Part shown: in pieces, positions 1 through 9,243 of the stretch | How positions within the stretch are numbered: position 1 is the stretch's first letter | Layout: each line of letters begins with the position of its first letter | Assembly: GCF_002251435.1 (NCBI RefSeq) | Contig: NZ_NPJI01000067.1 | Location: 62,001 to 126,000 of the forward strand | From: Prevotella sp. P2-180 | GTDB taxonomy: Bacteria; Bacteroidota; Bacteroidia; Bacteroidales; Bacteroidaceae | Direction of reading: 5' to 3' | Length of the DNA stretch: 64,000 bases | Program-made: the position numbers and the translations under genes | Notes under the pieces: model-generated | Databases searched by the model: none | Seen by the model: the letters and a program-made list of their open reading frames with translations, nothing else | Told to the model about the DNA's origin: nothing

Positions 1-3000
1 TTGGTAGCCACTTTGTATTCGTGGGCAAAATTCAGAAATCAGCCACCAACCTGTTGAGGAGTTTAAGAAAGCTAAAAGCGCCTTGTTTGATGTCGGCAGG
101 AAATACATGGAATTATTACAAAATGTAGAAGCCTCATCATAAACGAAACAAGGCTTTGTCTGAAATACCTGATAGAAAATCTTTGGACTTTCAAACTTAT
201 CATAGTAAGCGCACGCTCTCAATTCCCACCAATAATCGCCTTTGTCAGTCCGCCCTCTTGCCTCGTTTGCAAATTGACTCAACCATCCCGAAACAGCGGG
301 ATAGTTCTGTGAAAACCATTCCCAAGCCTCAGCCTCATCTGGTTTCTCTTGTTTTTCTAAATCTATTCCCATACTATTCAGCGTAAAACCTTTTGGTATA
401 TATAATAGATGGCTACCTGCTATTGCTTTGCCGAAGGCTGTTAGTCCACGCCCTTGAAGGAATGGACGTATTATATCTGCAGAGGTTTGGTCTAATAATA
501 ATTTATTATAAACATCATCTGAAATATTAAAAGCTTTTGAAAGACCAGTTAGAAGCCCTCTACAACTTTCTTGTGATAATATATCCCCCAACCCTTTCAT
601 TCCTTCTTTTAATTTCTTTATCTTTTTGAAATTATCAAGCGACGAAGTGATCCATATCCCGTTATCCATTTCCTTGGTAGGAAAGATTTCCTTGCTATTT
701 TCAATGTCCTCAGCAAGCGTTGATGGTTTAACATCTGATAAAGATGATATATTAATTGTGCCATTACTTTCTCGCTTGCACATTTCTATTATACAAGTAT
801 ATGTTGTGGCATCGCTGAAAATCTGATAGTCACAGAAATCAACCATAGAAGTTAGCTCGTACTCAAGGAATAATTGGCGCAATTCTTTACCGTACATCAC
901 CTTAGTCCATTTATTAGGCATAATATAACTTAATAAACCTCCTTTTTTCAACAATTGGAGTCCGCGCTCAACGAATAGCAGATAAATATCGCCACGAGAC
1001 ATCAGGGTTCTGTAGTTTTTTACCTCATGATTATTTTCGTCTAGACGTTTCATTTTTTTATAAGTTATAACGTCTTTCGTCAGCTTTTCAAGACTGATAT
1101 ATGGAGGATTTCCTATAATAACATCAAATCCAATTAGTGTGCCATCATCACCAAGTATTTCAGGAAATTCCATCATCCATTCAAGTGATTTAGACATTGT
1201 CCGATAAACTGCGATGTCCTCCGTATGGTCGATAAACAAATCAAGTGAGTCGCCACGATGATTAAGCTTCCTTTTTATTACATCAATTTTCTTGAATATA
1301 TCCTTTTTGTAGTTTTTTGATTTACTTGCCTTGTAATCTGCCACCAGTTTCTTATAATCAGATATATCTTTAGTAATATTAGTTCCAGGCTGTACTTTCT
1401 TACCAATAGTAACAGGCTTATGTGAAGCAAGGGAATTTCCGCATTTTATGTTAATATCAATGTTTGGCAGAGTCTGTAGCTGACGTGTGCCGTCTTCCGA
1501 ATGATAGTAGTATGAGTTTTTCAGAAGTTCTATCCAAAGGCGCAACTGACAAATATCAACGCTCTTGGGGTTGAGGTCAACTCCAAAAAGACAATTTTCA
1601 ATTATTGTTCGCTTTTCTTCAAACAGAGTTTCCTGAATTCTTTGACTTCCGGGATCACTCGGATTATACCGGAACATTTCGCCATCTTCATCACTTACAA
1701 CGAGTTCATCATTTTCAACAGAGATGTCATATTCTTGAATCCGTTTAGGTTTTTCAGAATGGTCTTGCAGCACTCCCAATTCACTTTTTATGGCAATAAG
1801 CGTATTAAGTGCAGATACGAGGAAATGCCCACTTCCTACAGCAGGATCGCATATCTTAATACTGTTAATGATATCATTGGCTTCTTTGCGCATATCCCTT
1901 TTCCCATATTCGACTTTTTCTTTCAGTTCTTCCAAGTCTTTGCATTCCCATCCTTTGACTTCGTTAAACTTTTGTACTACAGCCCTTTTTAATGTTTTGG
2001 AGCACATATATTCAGTAATATAACCTGGAGTAAAGAAAGCACCATCTTTATACCCGTTAATTTTCTCGAATATCAGTCCGAGAACAGACGCATTAATGAT
2101 CGTCTTACTGTCTTCGCGAACAATTTCATTATTGTGGTCAGCTCCAAAATCATAAGCATCTAGGAAACGGAACAGATAATCAAGCGTATTAAGCCTACCA
2201 CCCAACCGATTGCCATTGGCATTTTTCAATACCGTTCTTTCATATACATCAATCTCCCCAAGACGCAGTTCACCTATAGCGAAATAATCTTTTTCCATTG
2301 GATTGAGTTCAAATAACGAACTGTTGAGATAAGGCACGTTCTTAAACTTGGTCTTTACATCATCAATTCTCTCTGCGATAGGCTTAGCAAGCACTTCACT
2401 GAAGAGGTCACGCAATTCATCATATCCAGAAATATGGTCTATATCAAGAAACTTTAAGGCTGAATCATTAGTAAAACTTACAAGTTGAGATTCAAGAAGC
2501 TTCAAAAACAGTATTCTGTTTATCCATATAAGCACTAAACCGAGAGCCGCATCGAAACGCGACTCATCATCTTCAAAGCTATAATCTTCAAGTTTTGAAT
2601 ATGCTTGCTCTACGAGGGAATAGGCTTGAGCTCCCTTCCCTAAACGCTTGATTTTCTTTATTTTGTCGTCTGTAACTTCTTTCACTCCCATAATATAAAG
2701 CAGCTCTCGATAAAAGTTGTTATTAAGCGTATTGTGGTCTGACGAGAAAGGCTGGTTAAGAAGATTTACAGGAGAAAACAGCTTGTATGCAGCAATAAAC
2801 TTATGTGACATTATTATGCTATCTTTTTCAATGTCTTTCTTAAAGGAATTGAGGTCTATATACGTGTATTGCAACATGGACTGCTTACGCTCCACCTCTG
2901 GAGCAATTATCTGAGAGTATATATAAGAAGTGTCATTACCTTGGTTGTAGGCATCAAGAACTTTTTTTGAAAAGCTCTTGTTCTTCGCAAACAATCTAAA

Positions 3001-3453
3001 GAATTCTTTTTTCTCGAATATGAAAAATTGGCGACAGTCTGTTATGATGAGATGTTTTATATCGTTGTTCTTCTTCTCGACCTCTTCAATCAAATAATAA
3101 AGCACCAATTCATGCATTGCCTTCTTATTCATATTGTCATGGGAAACCATATCAGGACGACCTGGTCCTTTAACTTCAAACAATACTACAGGATGCTCCT
3201 CTTGAGTTGCTGCATCAACGTAAATAGCAAGATCTGTTCGCCTGTAAGTATTAACTAAGAAGCGACGATCGCGGTATAGTGAATTACGAAGAAAATGAAT
3301 CACTAAGTTTTTATTAAACTCCTCTGTTTCATCTTCATTAATTTCGTTCAATAGTCTTTTTAGAGAATCTCTGAACAAATTGATGTCATCGATTCTCACG
3401 GGTTCTTTAAGATAATTCTTTAATATCGATTGTGAAGGATTGAGTTTATTCAT
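1..3453 (-). CDS. Type IIG-like restriction endonuclease/adenine methyltransferase, 3' part missing
   Basis: The reading frame starts at 3453 and stays open to the left edge, giving about 1150 visible residues; the C-terminus lies outside. Near residue 93 an HsdR_N-like nuclease core is seen (FEVKGPGRPD, with an Asp-x-Glu-x-Lys arrangement). Near residue 534 is the SAM-binding motif DPAVGSGHF, and near 781 the amino-methyltransferase motif NPPY (GNPPYIS). This order is typical of Eco57I/type IIG enzymes, where one chain cuts and methylates DNA; the missing end should finish the target-recognition domain. A BREX PglX-like methylase is less likely because of the N-terminal nuclease. The methylase call is firm, the cutting role is inferred from family. 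Confidence 0.88.
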   Translation of the reverse strand, partial: MNKLNPSQSILKNYLKEPVRIDDINLFRDSLKRLLNEINEDETEEFNKNLVIHFLRNSLYRDRRFLVNTYRRTDLAIYVDAATQEEHPVVLFEVKGPGRPDMVSHDNMNKKAMHELVLYYLIEEVEKKNNDIKHLIITDCRQFFIFEKKEFFRLFAKNKSFSKKVLDAYNQGNDTSYIYSQIIAPEVERKQSMLQYTYIDLNSFKKDIEKDSIIMSHKFIAAYKLFSPVNLLNQPFSSDHNTLNNNFYRELLYIMGVKEVTDDKIKKIKRLGKGAQAYSLVEQAYSKLEDYSFEDDESRFDAALGLVLIWINRILFLKLLESQLVSFTNDSALKFLDIDHISGYDELRDLFSEVLAKPIAERIDDVKTKFKNVPYLNSSLFELNPMEKDYFAIGELRLGEIDVYERTVLKNANGNRLGGRLNTLDYLFRFLDAYDFGADHNNEIVREDSKTIINASVLGLIFEKINGYKDGAFFTPGYITEYMCSKTLKRAVVQKFNEVKGWECKDLEELKEKVEYGKRDMRKEANDIINSIKICDPAVGSGHFLVSALNTLIAIKSELGVLQDHSEKPKRIQEYDISVENDELVVSDEDGEMFRYNPSDPGSQRIQETLFEEKRTIIENCLFGVDLNPKSVDICQLRLWIELLKNSYYYHSEDGTRQLQTLPNIDINIKCGNSLASHKPVTIGKKVQPGTNITKDISDYKKLVADYKASKSKNYKKDIFKKIDVIKRKLNHRGDSLDLFIDHTEDIAVYRTMSKSLEWMMEFPEILGDDGTLIGFDVIIGNPPYISLEKLTKDVITYKKMKRLDENNHEVKNYRTLMSRGDIYLLFVERGLQLLKKGGLLSYIMPNKWTKVMYGKELRQLFLEYELTSMVDFCDYQIFSDATTYTCIIEMCKRESNGTINISSLSDVKPSTLAEDIENSKEIFPTKEMDNGIWITSSLDNFKKIKKLKEGMKGLGDILSQESCRGLLTGLSKAFNISDDVYNKLLLDQTSADIIRPFLQGRGLTAFGKAIAGSHLLYIPKGFTLNSMGIDLEKQEKPDEAEAWEWFSQNYPAVSGWLSQFANEARGRTDKGDYWWELRACAYYDKFESPKIFYQVFQTKPCFVYDEASTFCNNSMYFLPTSNKALLAFLNSSTGWWLISEFCPRIQSGYQ

Positions 3454-3530
3454 AAAGTATTGTTTAATGTGATTATTGCAAAAAATATATTACTACACTC
3501 TAGAAAATATATGTTGAATGGAAGAGAATT

Positions 3531-3797
3531 CTATGGATCACAAACCGCACTACATTCCTCAGGAGTTGCCTCGCACAATCCGGCATCTACAAAGAGTCCT
3601 TCATATCCAAGGTCTTCATCTATACTTGGCCAGTGTATGCCTGTATAACCAAGAACGAAATCATTGCGTTGGTCTTTTGTGGCGTTTTCCAAACGTTTCC
3701 ATTTCGAAAATGGTGTGCACACTCTTTGCCCATCTTTTGTTTCAATCCAGAGAGAGGTGTCGTCTGTCCATGCTCTAACAATATAAAACCTTTTCAT
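3531..3797 (-). CDS. DUF2442 domain protein
   Basis: An 88-residue protein with the DUF2442 pattern: a strand-rich start (WIETKDGQRVCTP), a KWKRLENAT segment and a conserved GIHWPSIDEDLGYEGLF end. Family members are small and of unproven function, often encoded next to DUF4160 proteins in an arrangement resembling a toxin-antitoxin pair. Here it lies 16 bases downstream of a DUF4160 gene and 77 bases upstream of the restriction-modification gene, all on one strand, so co-transcription is plausible. Family assignment is good; the toxin-antitoxin role is inference from the pairing. Confidence 0.75.
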   Translation of the reverse strand: MKRFYIVRAWTDDTSLWIETKDGQRVCTPFSKWKRLENATKDQRNDFVLGYTGIHWPSIDEDLGYEGLFVDAGLCEATPEECSAVCDP

Positions 3798-3813
3798 TGC
3801 TCAGTCCTCCTGT

Positions 3814-4101
3814 TTATTTATTGAAGTAATTATGCCATCTTTCAATGATGACTTCTTTGTTTTCCAATACTAATGACTCTATTAAAGACAAATCATTTTT
3901 CTTAAACCTATGGTTAAATACAAGTTCCATGGGTTCAACGTTATATTTTGCCTCATTCCCATCTTTTATAATATGTATATGGATGGGAGTGTGGTCATTG
4001 ACGGGACAAAGATAAGGATTTATTTGCAATCTGCCAAAAAAATCACGGCTTTTTTGAAAGAAAGGACATGCCATTTTTGTGAAGATACCTTCATAGGCCA
4101 T
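3814..4101 (-). CDS. DUF4160 domain protein
   Basis: A 95-residue protein whose central and C-terminal parts fit DUF4160: NDHTPIHIHI followed by GNEAKYNVEPMEL, then a helical LSLIESLVLENKEVIIERW tail. The N-terminal 30 residues are longer and less typical than in the family, and an internal Met at residue 10 (about 4074) could be the true start. It is the first gene of a same-strand group with DUF2442 and the restriction-modification gene. The DUF2442/DUF4160 pair recurs in many bacteria; a small two-gene toxin-antitoxin-like module is the usual suspicion, not a demonstrated fact. Confidence 0.7.
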   Translation of the reverse strand: MAYEGIFTKMACPFFQKSRDFFGRLQINPYLCPVNDHTPIHIHIIKDGNEAKYNVEPMELVFNHRFKKNDLSLIESLVLENKEVIIERWHNYFNK

Positions 4102-4350
4102 CGAAGATATATTCGTTGGAAGACGCGTAGTTCTGTTTCACAAACATTTCTCTGACTATGGTTGCCCAAAGTCCACCGCGAACAACGTCGAGGGTTGGCA
4201 CTCTTAATGCTGCCGCCCTGCGTATTGGCAAAGCTTAATAACATAACGGCTTTTTTTAGAAAAAAAGAATAGGAAAAGAAAACAATAAAGGTAACGGCTT
4301 GATTATCGATTTATATTGTATCTTCTCATGATGTGTATTATAATGCTTTT

Positions 4351-4430
4351 GCCCTTACAGGGCGTTGATATGATTTGTGACATTACCTACCCAGGGTGTT
4401 GCCCTAGGCTTGGCGCTTGCTGCCCTTTGC
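4351..4430. repeat. Dispersed intergenic repeat, copy 1
   Basis: The 447-base gap between the DUF4160 gene and the TonB receptor holds no convincing gene. It contains short palindromes in a characteristic order: GCCCTTACAGGGC at 4351-4363, then CCAGGGTGTTGCCCTAGG at 4391-4408 and a GC-rich tail. A related arrangement of short GGGC/GCCC palindromes lies at 20380-20440. From memory such elements are frequent between genes in Bacteroides and Prevotella; membership of one family is a judgement from structure, not from an alignment. Confidence 0.5.
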
Positions 4431-4478
4431 TTTTCCCTTCGGCCGGTTTTTTCAGTTGTTTTCCAAAAGAAAACGACC

Positions 4479-4530
4479 GTAGTAAAAGACAGGTGACAGA
4501 CGAAATCGTCTGTCACCTGTCTTTTACTAC
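4479..4530 (-). terminator. Perfect 25-bp hairpin ending the TonB receptor transcript
   Basis: Arms 4479-4503 and 4506-4530 are exactly complementary over 25 bp with only two bases between them. The element sits 19 bases past the receptor stop codon, and on the minus strand it is followed by a T-rich stretch (CGTTTTCTTTT), as expected of an intrinsic terminator. The arms are unusually long. Confidence 0.8.
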
Positions 4531-4548
4531 ATTAACATGTTGTATATA

Positions 4549-6924
4549 TTACAGTTTCACCCTTATGTCCATTCCCACCTGAAGCGGGGTGCCGCGCTGG
4601 GCGAAGGAGCGGCGGACTCCGTCGACACTGCTGTTTACCAAGAATGTGTTATAGCCCGTGTCGGTGAGATTGCGGCCCCAAAGGTCGAGGTCGAAACAAC
4701 CGAAGTCGAAGGTGAGGTGGGCGCCTAACACGGCATAAAGGTCCTGTTTGAATTCGTTGGCTGCATCCCAGTATGTAGGACCGTTGCACACGAGGTTTGC
4801 GCCGGGGATGATGTTCTTCAGAAGGCCGTTGGCACTTACGGGGATGCGGTAGTCGGCAGTGAGGCTCATAGTGTGGGCCGGTACGAAAGGTACTTTCTTG
4901 CCTCTGTAGTCAACGGCTGTGGTCTGCTTCTTGCCGTCCTCGCCGGTGATGCTGACGCTGTCGGTGTAGTTGCGGAAGGTGGAGCGGGTGAAGCCGTAGG
5001 TAGCGGTCCATGAAAGGCGGTCGTCGAGAAGGCTTCCCCTAAGCGATATTTCAGCACCGCAGCTTGCGCTTCTTCCCGCATTTACCATCATTCGTCCGTA
5101 TCCATAGTTTCCCGCCATCACTGAAAGTTGCTGGTTTTGTATGCGCATGTAGAATACTGCAAGATCGGCGTGAAGCCTGTTGTCGAAGAGGTTGAGGTGG
5201 GTTCCTGCTTCGTAGTTCCAACTTTCTTCAGGTTTGTATGATATGGTCTGGTTCACGTTCTCGTAGTCTGCATCGGTATGTGTGACGTTCATGTCGCCCT
5301 TCATCAGTTGCGCCATTCCGGCTCCCAACGAGCGTTGTTCGGTTTGGAAGATGTCGCTGAACATCTGCAGGTTGTAGCCTCCAGCCCTGAATCCCTTGCT
5401 CACCACAGCGTAGAACTGGTTGCCGTTGTCATTTTGGTATGTGAGCGCAAACTTTGGCAGCAGTTGGTTGTAGCCTTCTGACGTTGACGATTTCAGTGCG
5501 CTGGTGTACTGGCTGTCAAACTTCACCGGACGTCCCATCATCTGTGCGTCGCATGCCAGTCTGAACTGTGCCTTCGTGTCGTAGTCGATCTCCACGTGCT
5601 GGTAGTCGTATCTCAGTCCGAGGGTGAGTCTGAGCCGGTTTGTGAGGAATATGTTTGACTCGTGGTATACGCCGATGTTTAGCAGCGGGGTGTGAAAGAG
5701 TCCGGGCACACTGTTTTCGCTGAGTGTCATGAGTTTAGCCACCTGCGAAGGCATTCCGAGGTAGGAGAGGATGTTCTTGTTCATGTCGTCGCCAAAGAAC
5801 ACGGGACCTAAGGTGCGCAGCCATTTATGGCTGAAGAACAGTCCGGAGGTGTGGTGCCATCGTGTATTGCCAGTTGAGCGTAGTGTGAGTTCCTGACTGA
5901 TGGAATTCATTTTCTGTTTTTGTATGAGACGCATGAAGTCTTCGGGCAGGTAGTCCTGGTCCATGGTCATCTTGTCGTCCACGTACTGGTAGCTGGTCAT
6001 GGAGCTGAGCATCAGCCTCTCAGTATTGTATGTGATGTTCAGTCCGGTGGTGACCATCTGTCGGCGGTAGCTGTTGTTGAACGTGGTATTTGGGTCGTTG
6101 AAAATTTTGTTGTCTGTATCATACTCGCCGTAAGGGAATGCGTCTTGCAAAACCCACTGGTAGTCGGCGTTGAGGTCGAAGGTGAGTTTTTCGGAGGGCT
6201 TGAACAATAGTCTCACTTTGCCGCCCGCCTCATCGCTTTTGTCTGCCTTGCGGTCGAGTAGCCTGTTGTTGAAAAATCCCTGCTGTCCGTTGTAGAATAC
6301 AGCTGTGGAGAAGGCGAAATTCTCAGAAGGCCTGTGGTAGTGTGCCACTTCCACATGTCCGGTCATCCCGGTGGAAAGGCCTGCTCGCAGGTCGGTACCC
6401 TGATAGTTCATAGGGTTTTTGGTGTACATTCCGATAATGCCTCCCTCAGCGTTTATACCGTAGAGAGTGCCTTGTGGTCCGCGCAGTACGTCAATTCTGT
6501 CGGTCTGATAAAAATATCTGTTGAAGGCGCTTTTGTCTACAAGCGGAATGTTGTCGTAGTATACTCCAACGGCCGACGAACCAGTTCTTGATCCTATACC
6601 TCTTATATATGTTGAGGAGGTGAGCCTTGAACCATATTGCGGTATGACCATAGTGGGCACGAGCGACGAGAGCTGGCTCATGTTGTTAATGTTAAGCGTA
6701 GTGAGTTCGTGTTCGGTAAACACGGTGCTACTTATTGGCTGTCGTCTGAGTGTCAATACTTCTTTTAGTTGAGACACGACGATTATTTCGTCAAGGTCAA
6801 CAACCTTTGAAGTGTCAATGCGGCTTTCGTATCTTGGTGTAGTATTTACCGCAACGTTTTCTGTTGCAAGAGCCTCCATTGGTGCTGCGAGCAAAAGTGA
6901 GAGAAACAGTTTTGTTGTTTTCAT
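4549..6924 (-). CDS. TonB-dependent outer-membrane receptor
   Basis: About 791 residues from the chosen start. This start gives a clean signal peptide (MKTTKLFLSLLLAAP); an upstream in-frame ATG at 6966 would add 14 residues and lies on the -7 promoter box. A plug domain follows (about residues 45-180), including YIRGIGSRTGSSAVGVYYDN and RIDVLRGPQGTLYG, typical of FecA/CirA-type receptors. The rest is a 22-strand barrel type region rich in aromatic strand ends. It should import a siderophore, heme, cobalamin or similar ligand across the outer membrane using TonB energy; nothing nearby fixes the substrate. There is no SusD partner, so a glycan (SusC) role is unlikely. It has its own promoter and terminator. 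Confidence 0.92.
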   Translation of the reverse strand: MKTTKLFLSLLLAAPMEALATENVAVNTTPRYESRIDTSKVVDLDEIIVVSQLKEVLTLRRQPISSTVFTEHELTTLNINNMSQLSSLVPTMVIPQYGSRLTSSTYIRGIGSRTGSSAVGVYYDNIPLVDKSAFNRYFYQTDRIDVLRGPQGTLYGINAEGGIIGMYTKNPMNYQGTDLRAGLSTGMTGHVEVAHYHRPSENFAFSTAVFYNGQQGFFNNRLLDRKADKSDEAGGKVRLLFKPSEKLTFDLNADYQWVLQDAFPYGEYDTDNKIFNDPNTTFNNSYRRQMVTTGLNITYNTERLMLSSMTSYQYVDDKMTMDQDYLPEDFMRLIQKQKMNSISQELTLRSTGNTRWHHTSGLFFSHKWLRTLGPVFFGDDMNKNILSYLGMPSQVAKLMTLSENSVPGLFHTPLLNIGVYHESNIFLTNRLRLTLGLRYDYQHVEIDYDTKAQFRLACDAQMMGRPVKFDSQYTSALKSSTSEGYNQLLPKFALTYQNDNGNQFYAVVSKGFRAGGYNLQMFSDIFQTEQRSLGAGMAQLMKGDMNVTHTDADYENVNQTISYKPEESWNYEAGTHLNLFDNRLHADLAVFYMRIQNQQLSVMAGNYGYGRMMVNAGRSASCGAEISLRGSLLDDRLSWTATYGFTRSTFRNYTDSVSITGEDGKKQTTAVDYRGKKVPFVPAHTMSLTADYRIPVSANGLLKNIIPGANLVCNGPTYWDAANEFKQDLYAVLGAHLTFDFGCFDLDLWGRNLTDTGYNTFLVNSSVDGVRRSFAQRGTPLQVGMDIRVKL

Positions 6925-6963
6925 TCCAATTATATGTATTTTTACTTTTTTTGTTTTCGGGTG

Positions 6964-6994
6964 CAAAGGTACAGGTTTGTCATGTACTGTACAA
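6964..6994 (-). promoter_or_regulatory. Promoter of the TonB receptor
   Basis: Read on the minus strand, a TTG box (6992-6994) lies 20 bases upstream of TACCTTTG (6964-6971), the Bacteroidetes primary-sigma pattern. The predicted RNA start, about 6957, gives a leader of about 30 nt and supports the start codon at 6924. Confidence 0.75.
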
Positions 6995-7056
6995 TCCTAA
7001 TTTGTTATGATTTTGGCATTTTTGTATTGAAAAAAGTGAAAAAGAGAGCCGAAAAT

Positions 7057-7087
7057 TTGGAAATGACAATAAATAGTGTTACATTTG
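7057..7087 (+). promoter_or_regulatory. Promoter of the acetyltransferase/glycosyltransferase pair
   Basis: A TTG box at 7057-7059 and TACATTTG at 7080-7087 are separated by 20 bases, matching the Bacteroidetes promoter pattern. It is divergent from the TonB receptor promoter, 62 bases away. Confidence 0.65.
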
Positions 7088-7121
7088 CCAAAGATATTAA
7101 ACAATATTTCTTGAAACAATA

Positions 7122-7712
7122 ATGGACAGAAACTCTTTCCGTCGTTATTTCGGCGACCAGCGTAAGCTGAAGCGTATTGTCGACTTCCTGATAATGAATC
7201 AGAAACTTACACGTCCGAGATGGTATGTGAGGATGCTGATGCCTTTATATCAGCGGCGTGCATGGTCGGCCACCATCTATAGAAGTGTGAGGATGGATAC
7301 ACCTCCATACAGGCAGTTTGCCATCGGCAAGAGAAGTGTGGTGGAATCGTTTGCTTGCATAAACAATGCTGTGGGAGATGTGCTGATAGGTGACTACTCG
7401 CGTGTAGGCCTTCACTCTACGGTGATAGGGCCAGTGACCATTGGCTCTCATGTGAATCTTGCCCAAGGTGTGGTGATTACCGCCCTTAACCATAATTTTT
7501 CCGACTCTTCGACGCCCATCGACGCCCAGGGTGTGGCAACAAGCAAGGTGACAGTGGGCGATGATGTGTGGATAGGCGCAAATGCCGTTGTTTTGCCTGG
7601 AGTGACCATTGGATCCCATTCGGTGGTGGCTGCAGGGGCTGTTGTGACACACGACGTGCCGGAACACAGTCTGGTGGCAGGTGTACCGGCTGTAGTGAAA
7701 CGGAAAATATGA
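7122..7712 (+). CDS. Hexapeptide-repeat acetyltransferase (WcaF/maltose-acetyltransferase type)
   Basis: A 196-residue protein ending in left-handed beta-helix repeats: isoleucine/valine-led hexads such as VGLHST, VTIGSH, VTVGDDVWIGANAVVLPGVT and a final VVAAGAVVTHDVPEHSLVAG. His in the LNHNF segment (about residue 125) is a candidate catalytic residue by comparison with the family. It would transfer an acetyl group from acetyl-CoA to a sugar, probably in surface polysaccharide synthesis, since a GT4 glycosyltransferase starts 37 bases downstream. The acceptor is unknown. Confidence 0.85.
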   Translation: MDRNSFRRYFGDQRKLKRIVDFLIMNQKLTRPRWYVRMLMPLYQRRAWSATIYRSVRMDTPPYRQFAIGKRSVVESFACINNAVGDVLIGDYSRVGLHSTVIGPVTIGSHVNLAQGVVITALNHNFSDSSTPIDAQGVATSKVTVGDDVWIGANAVVLPGVTIGSHSVVAAGAVVTHDVPEHSLVAGVPAVVKRKI

Positions 7713-7749
7713 GGGAAGAGGAGTAACTCCTTATAATTATTATTTGCTT

Positions 7750-8862
7750 ATGAAAATTGGAATAGAAGCACAGAGAATATTCCGCCACAAAAAGCATGGA
7801 ATGGATTTTGTGGTGCTTGAAGAGATAAAACAGTTGCAGAAGATTGACAAACGCAACGAGTATTTCATTTTTGTGAAACCGGGCCCCGACCATTGTATAA
7901 AAAGCTCCGTGAACTGCCATGTTATTGAGGTGAAGTGCCCTTCTTATCCACTCTGGGAACAGGTAGCCCTGCCGCGTGCCGCTAAGCGGTGCGGGGTTGA
8001 ACTGCTGCACTGTACGAGCAACACAGCTCCTGTGTTCTGTAACATACCGCTTGTGCTTACTCTCCACGATATCATTTTCCTTGAGCCCCGCGGCAGCCAC
8101 AACAAGTCGCTATACCAGAATCTTGGAAGACTATACCGACGTATGGTGGTGCCGCAAATCATCGAAAAGTGCAGGCGCATCATTACGGTGTCGCATTTTG
8201 AGGAAGAAAACATCAACAACAAACTATGTCTTCCCCCTGGAAAGGTGACAATGATATACAACGGATATAACGAGTGGTTCAGCAAACGCAATTATGATGC
8301 CAAGGTAATAGGCCGTTACATTGATGCCCCAGATTATTTCTTCTTCCTAGGCAACACCGATCCGAAGAAGAATACCGAACGCACTTTACTTGCCTATTCA
8401 CAGTATCTGCTGAAGTCGAAGGTGAAACGCAGGTTGCTTGTGGCTGACATCAAGGCGGCAGAGGTGGATGCCATATTGAAACGTTACGGTATGAGTTATA
8501 TACGCGAAAAGATAGTTGTGGCGGGGTATATAAAGAATAGCGACCTGCCGCATATATATAGCAGTTCCTTTGCCTTTCTCTACACCTCATTACGCGAGAG
8601 CTTTGGAATACCGTTGCTTGAGGCCATGGCTTGTGGTACGGCGGTGGTGACGAGTAACACGTCGTCGATGCCTGAGATTGCAGGCAGTAATGCCGCCTTG
8701 GTGAATCCGGAGGATGCCGACAGCATTGCTATGATGATGTTGAAACTTGAAACCGACGATGACTTTCGCAGCCGTATGATAGAGCAAGGCCTGCAGCGCA
8801 CACGCTTGTTCTCGTGGCGCAATACGGCAGAGCAGTTGCTTGGGGTATATGCGTCGGTATGA
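7750..8862 (+). CDS. Glycosyltransferase family 4 (GT-B fold)
   Basis: About 370 residues. The N-terminal half has the acceptor-side Rossmann fold and a LTLHDIIFLEP segment; the C-terminal half has the donor-binding signature (SLRESFGIPLLEAMACGTAVV, then a SSMPEIAG loop), where the two Glu residues of the E-x7-E motif are seen. It should move a sugar from a nucleotide-sugar donor to a lipid-linked or polysaccharide acceptor at the cytoplasmic membrane. ATG 7750 is preferred over an upstream TTG at 7744. It follows the acetyltransferase in the same direction. Confidence 0.88.
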   Translation: MKIGIEAQRIFRHKKHGMDFVVLEEIKQLQKIDKRNEYFIFVKPGPDHCIKSSVNCHVIEVKCPSYPLWEQVALPRAAKRCGVELLHCTSNTAPVFCNIPLVLTLHDIIFLEPRGSHNKSLYQNLGRLYRRMVVPQIIEKCRRIITVSHFEEENINNKLCLPPGKVTMIYNGYNEWFSKRNYDAKVIGRYIDAPDYFFFLGNTDPKKNTERTLLAYSQYLLKSKVKRRLLVADIKAAEVDAILKRYGMSYIREKIVVAGYIKNSDLPHIYSSSFAFLYTSLRESFGIPLLEAMACGTAVVTSNTSSMPEIAGSNAALVNPEDADSIAMMMLKLETDDDFRSRMIEQGLQRTRLFSWRNTAEQLLGVYASV

Positions 8863-8887
8863 GAGAAAACGTTATCGCTCCTTTCAG

Positions 8888-9178
8888 TTAACTCTTTTCT
8901 TCACACTCTCCAAACTCGAGCATAAGTTGTTTGGCAGCGGTGGAATTTTTGTTTATGCGGTAATAGCCTTTGGTTGGCATTCTCTCTACAATAGAGGAAG
9001 GCGATTTGGAGTTGCGCGAAAGAAAAATCTGTATCTGACGGTAAACCAAGTCGTATTCGGGCGTGAAAAAGAAGGTGCGGCTGAGGTTATAGACGCTTCT
9101 GACCAAATGGCGAAGCGATATTCCCTTGTCGCCCATTTTCACGAGTATTTGAATGGTGTATCGTTCGTAGGTAGTCAT
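8888..9178 (-). CDS. Small conserved Bacteroidales protein of unknown function
   Basis: A 96-residue basic protein (MTTYERYTIQILVKMGDKG at its start) with no signal peptide or membrane segment. The N-terminal half is predicted helical and could be a winged-helix or helical bundle; SIVERMPTKGYYRIN near the end is polar. I believe similar proteins occur in other Prevotella but cannot name a domain. It begins just past the terminator of the upstream winged-helix gene, so it may be expressed by read-through or from its own weak promoter. Confidence 0.6.
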   Translation of the reverse strand: MTTYERYTIQILVKMGDKGISLRHLVRSVYNLSRTFFFTPEYDLVYRQIQIFLSRNSKSPSSIVERMPTKGYYRINKNSTAAKQLMLEFGECEEKS

Positions 9179-9190
9179 GCAAGTGAAAAA

Positions 9191-9227
9191 AAGAGGCTGG
9201 CAACACAGAATATGCTACCAGCCTCTT
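9191..9227 (-). terminator. Intrinsic terminator of the winged-helix gene
   Basis: AAGAGGCTGG (9191-9200) pairs with CCAGCCTCTT (9218-9227) around a 17-base loop. On the minus strand the stem runs directly into seven or more T residues. It begins 17 bases after the stop of the upstream gene. Confidence 0.8.
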
Positions 9228-9243
9228 TATGTAAAGAAAAAAA

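Noticed and set aside
4102..4244. Possible peptide remnant upstream of DUF4160 (frame with GGLWATIVREMFV)
   Set aside because: No start, no continuous family match, and interrupted by stops; could be a decayed gene end but cannot be supported.
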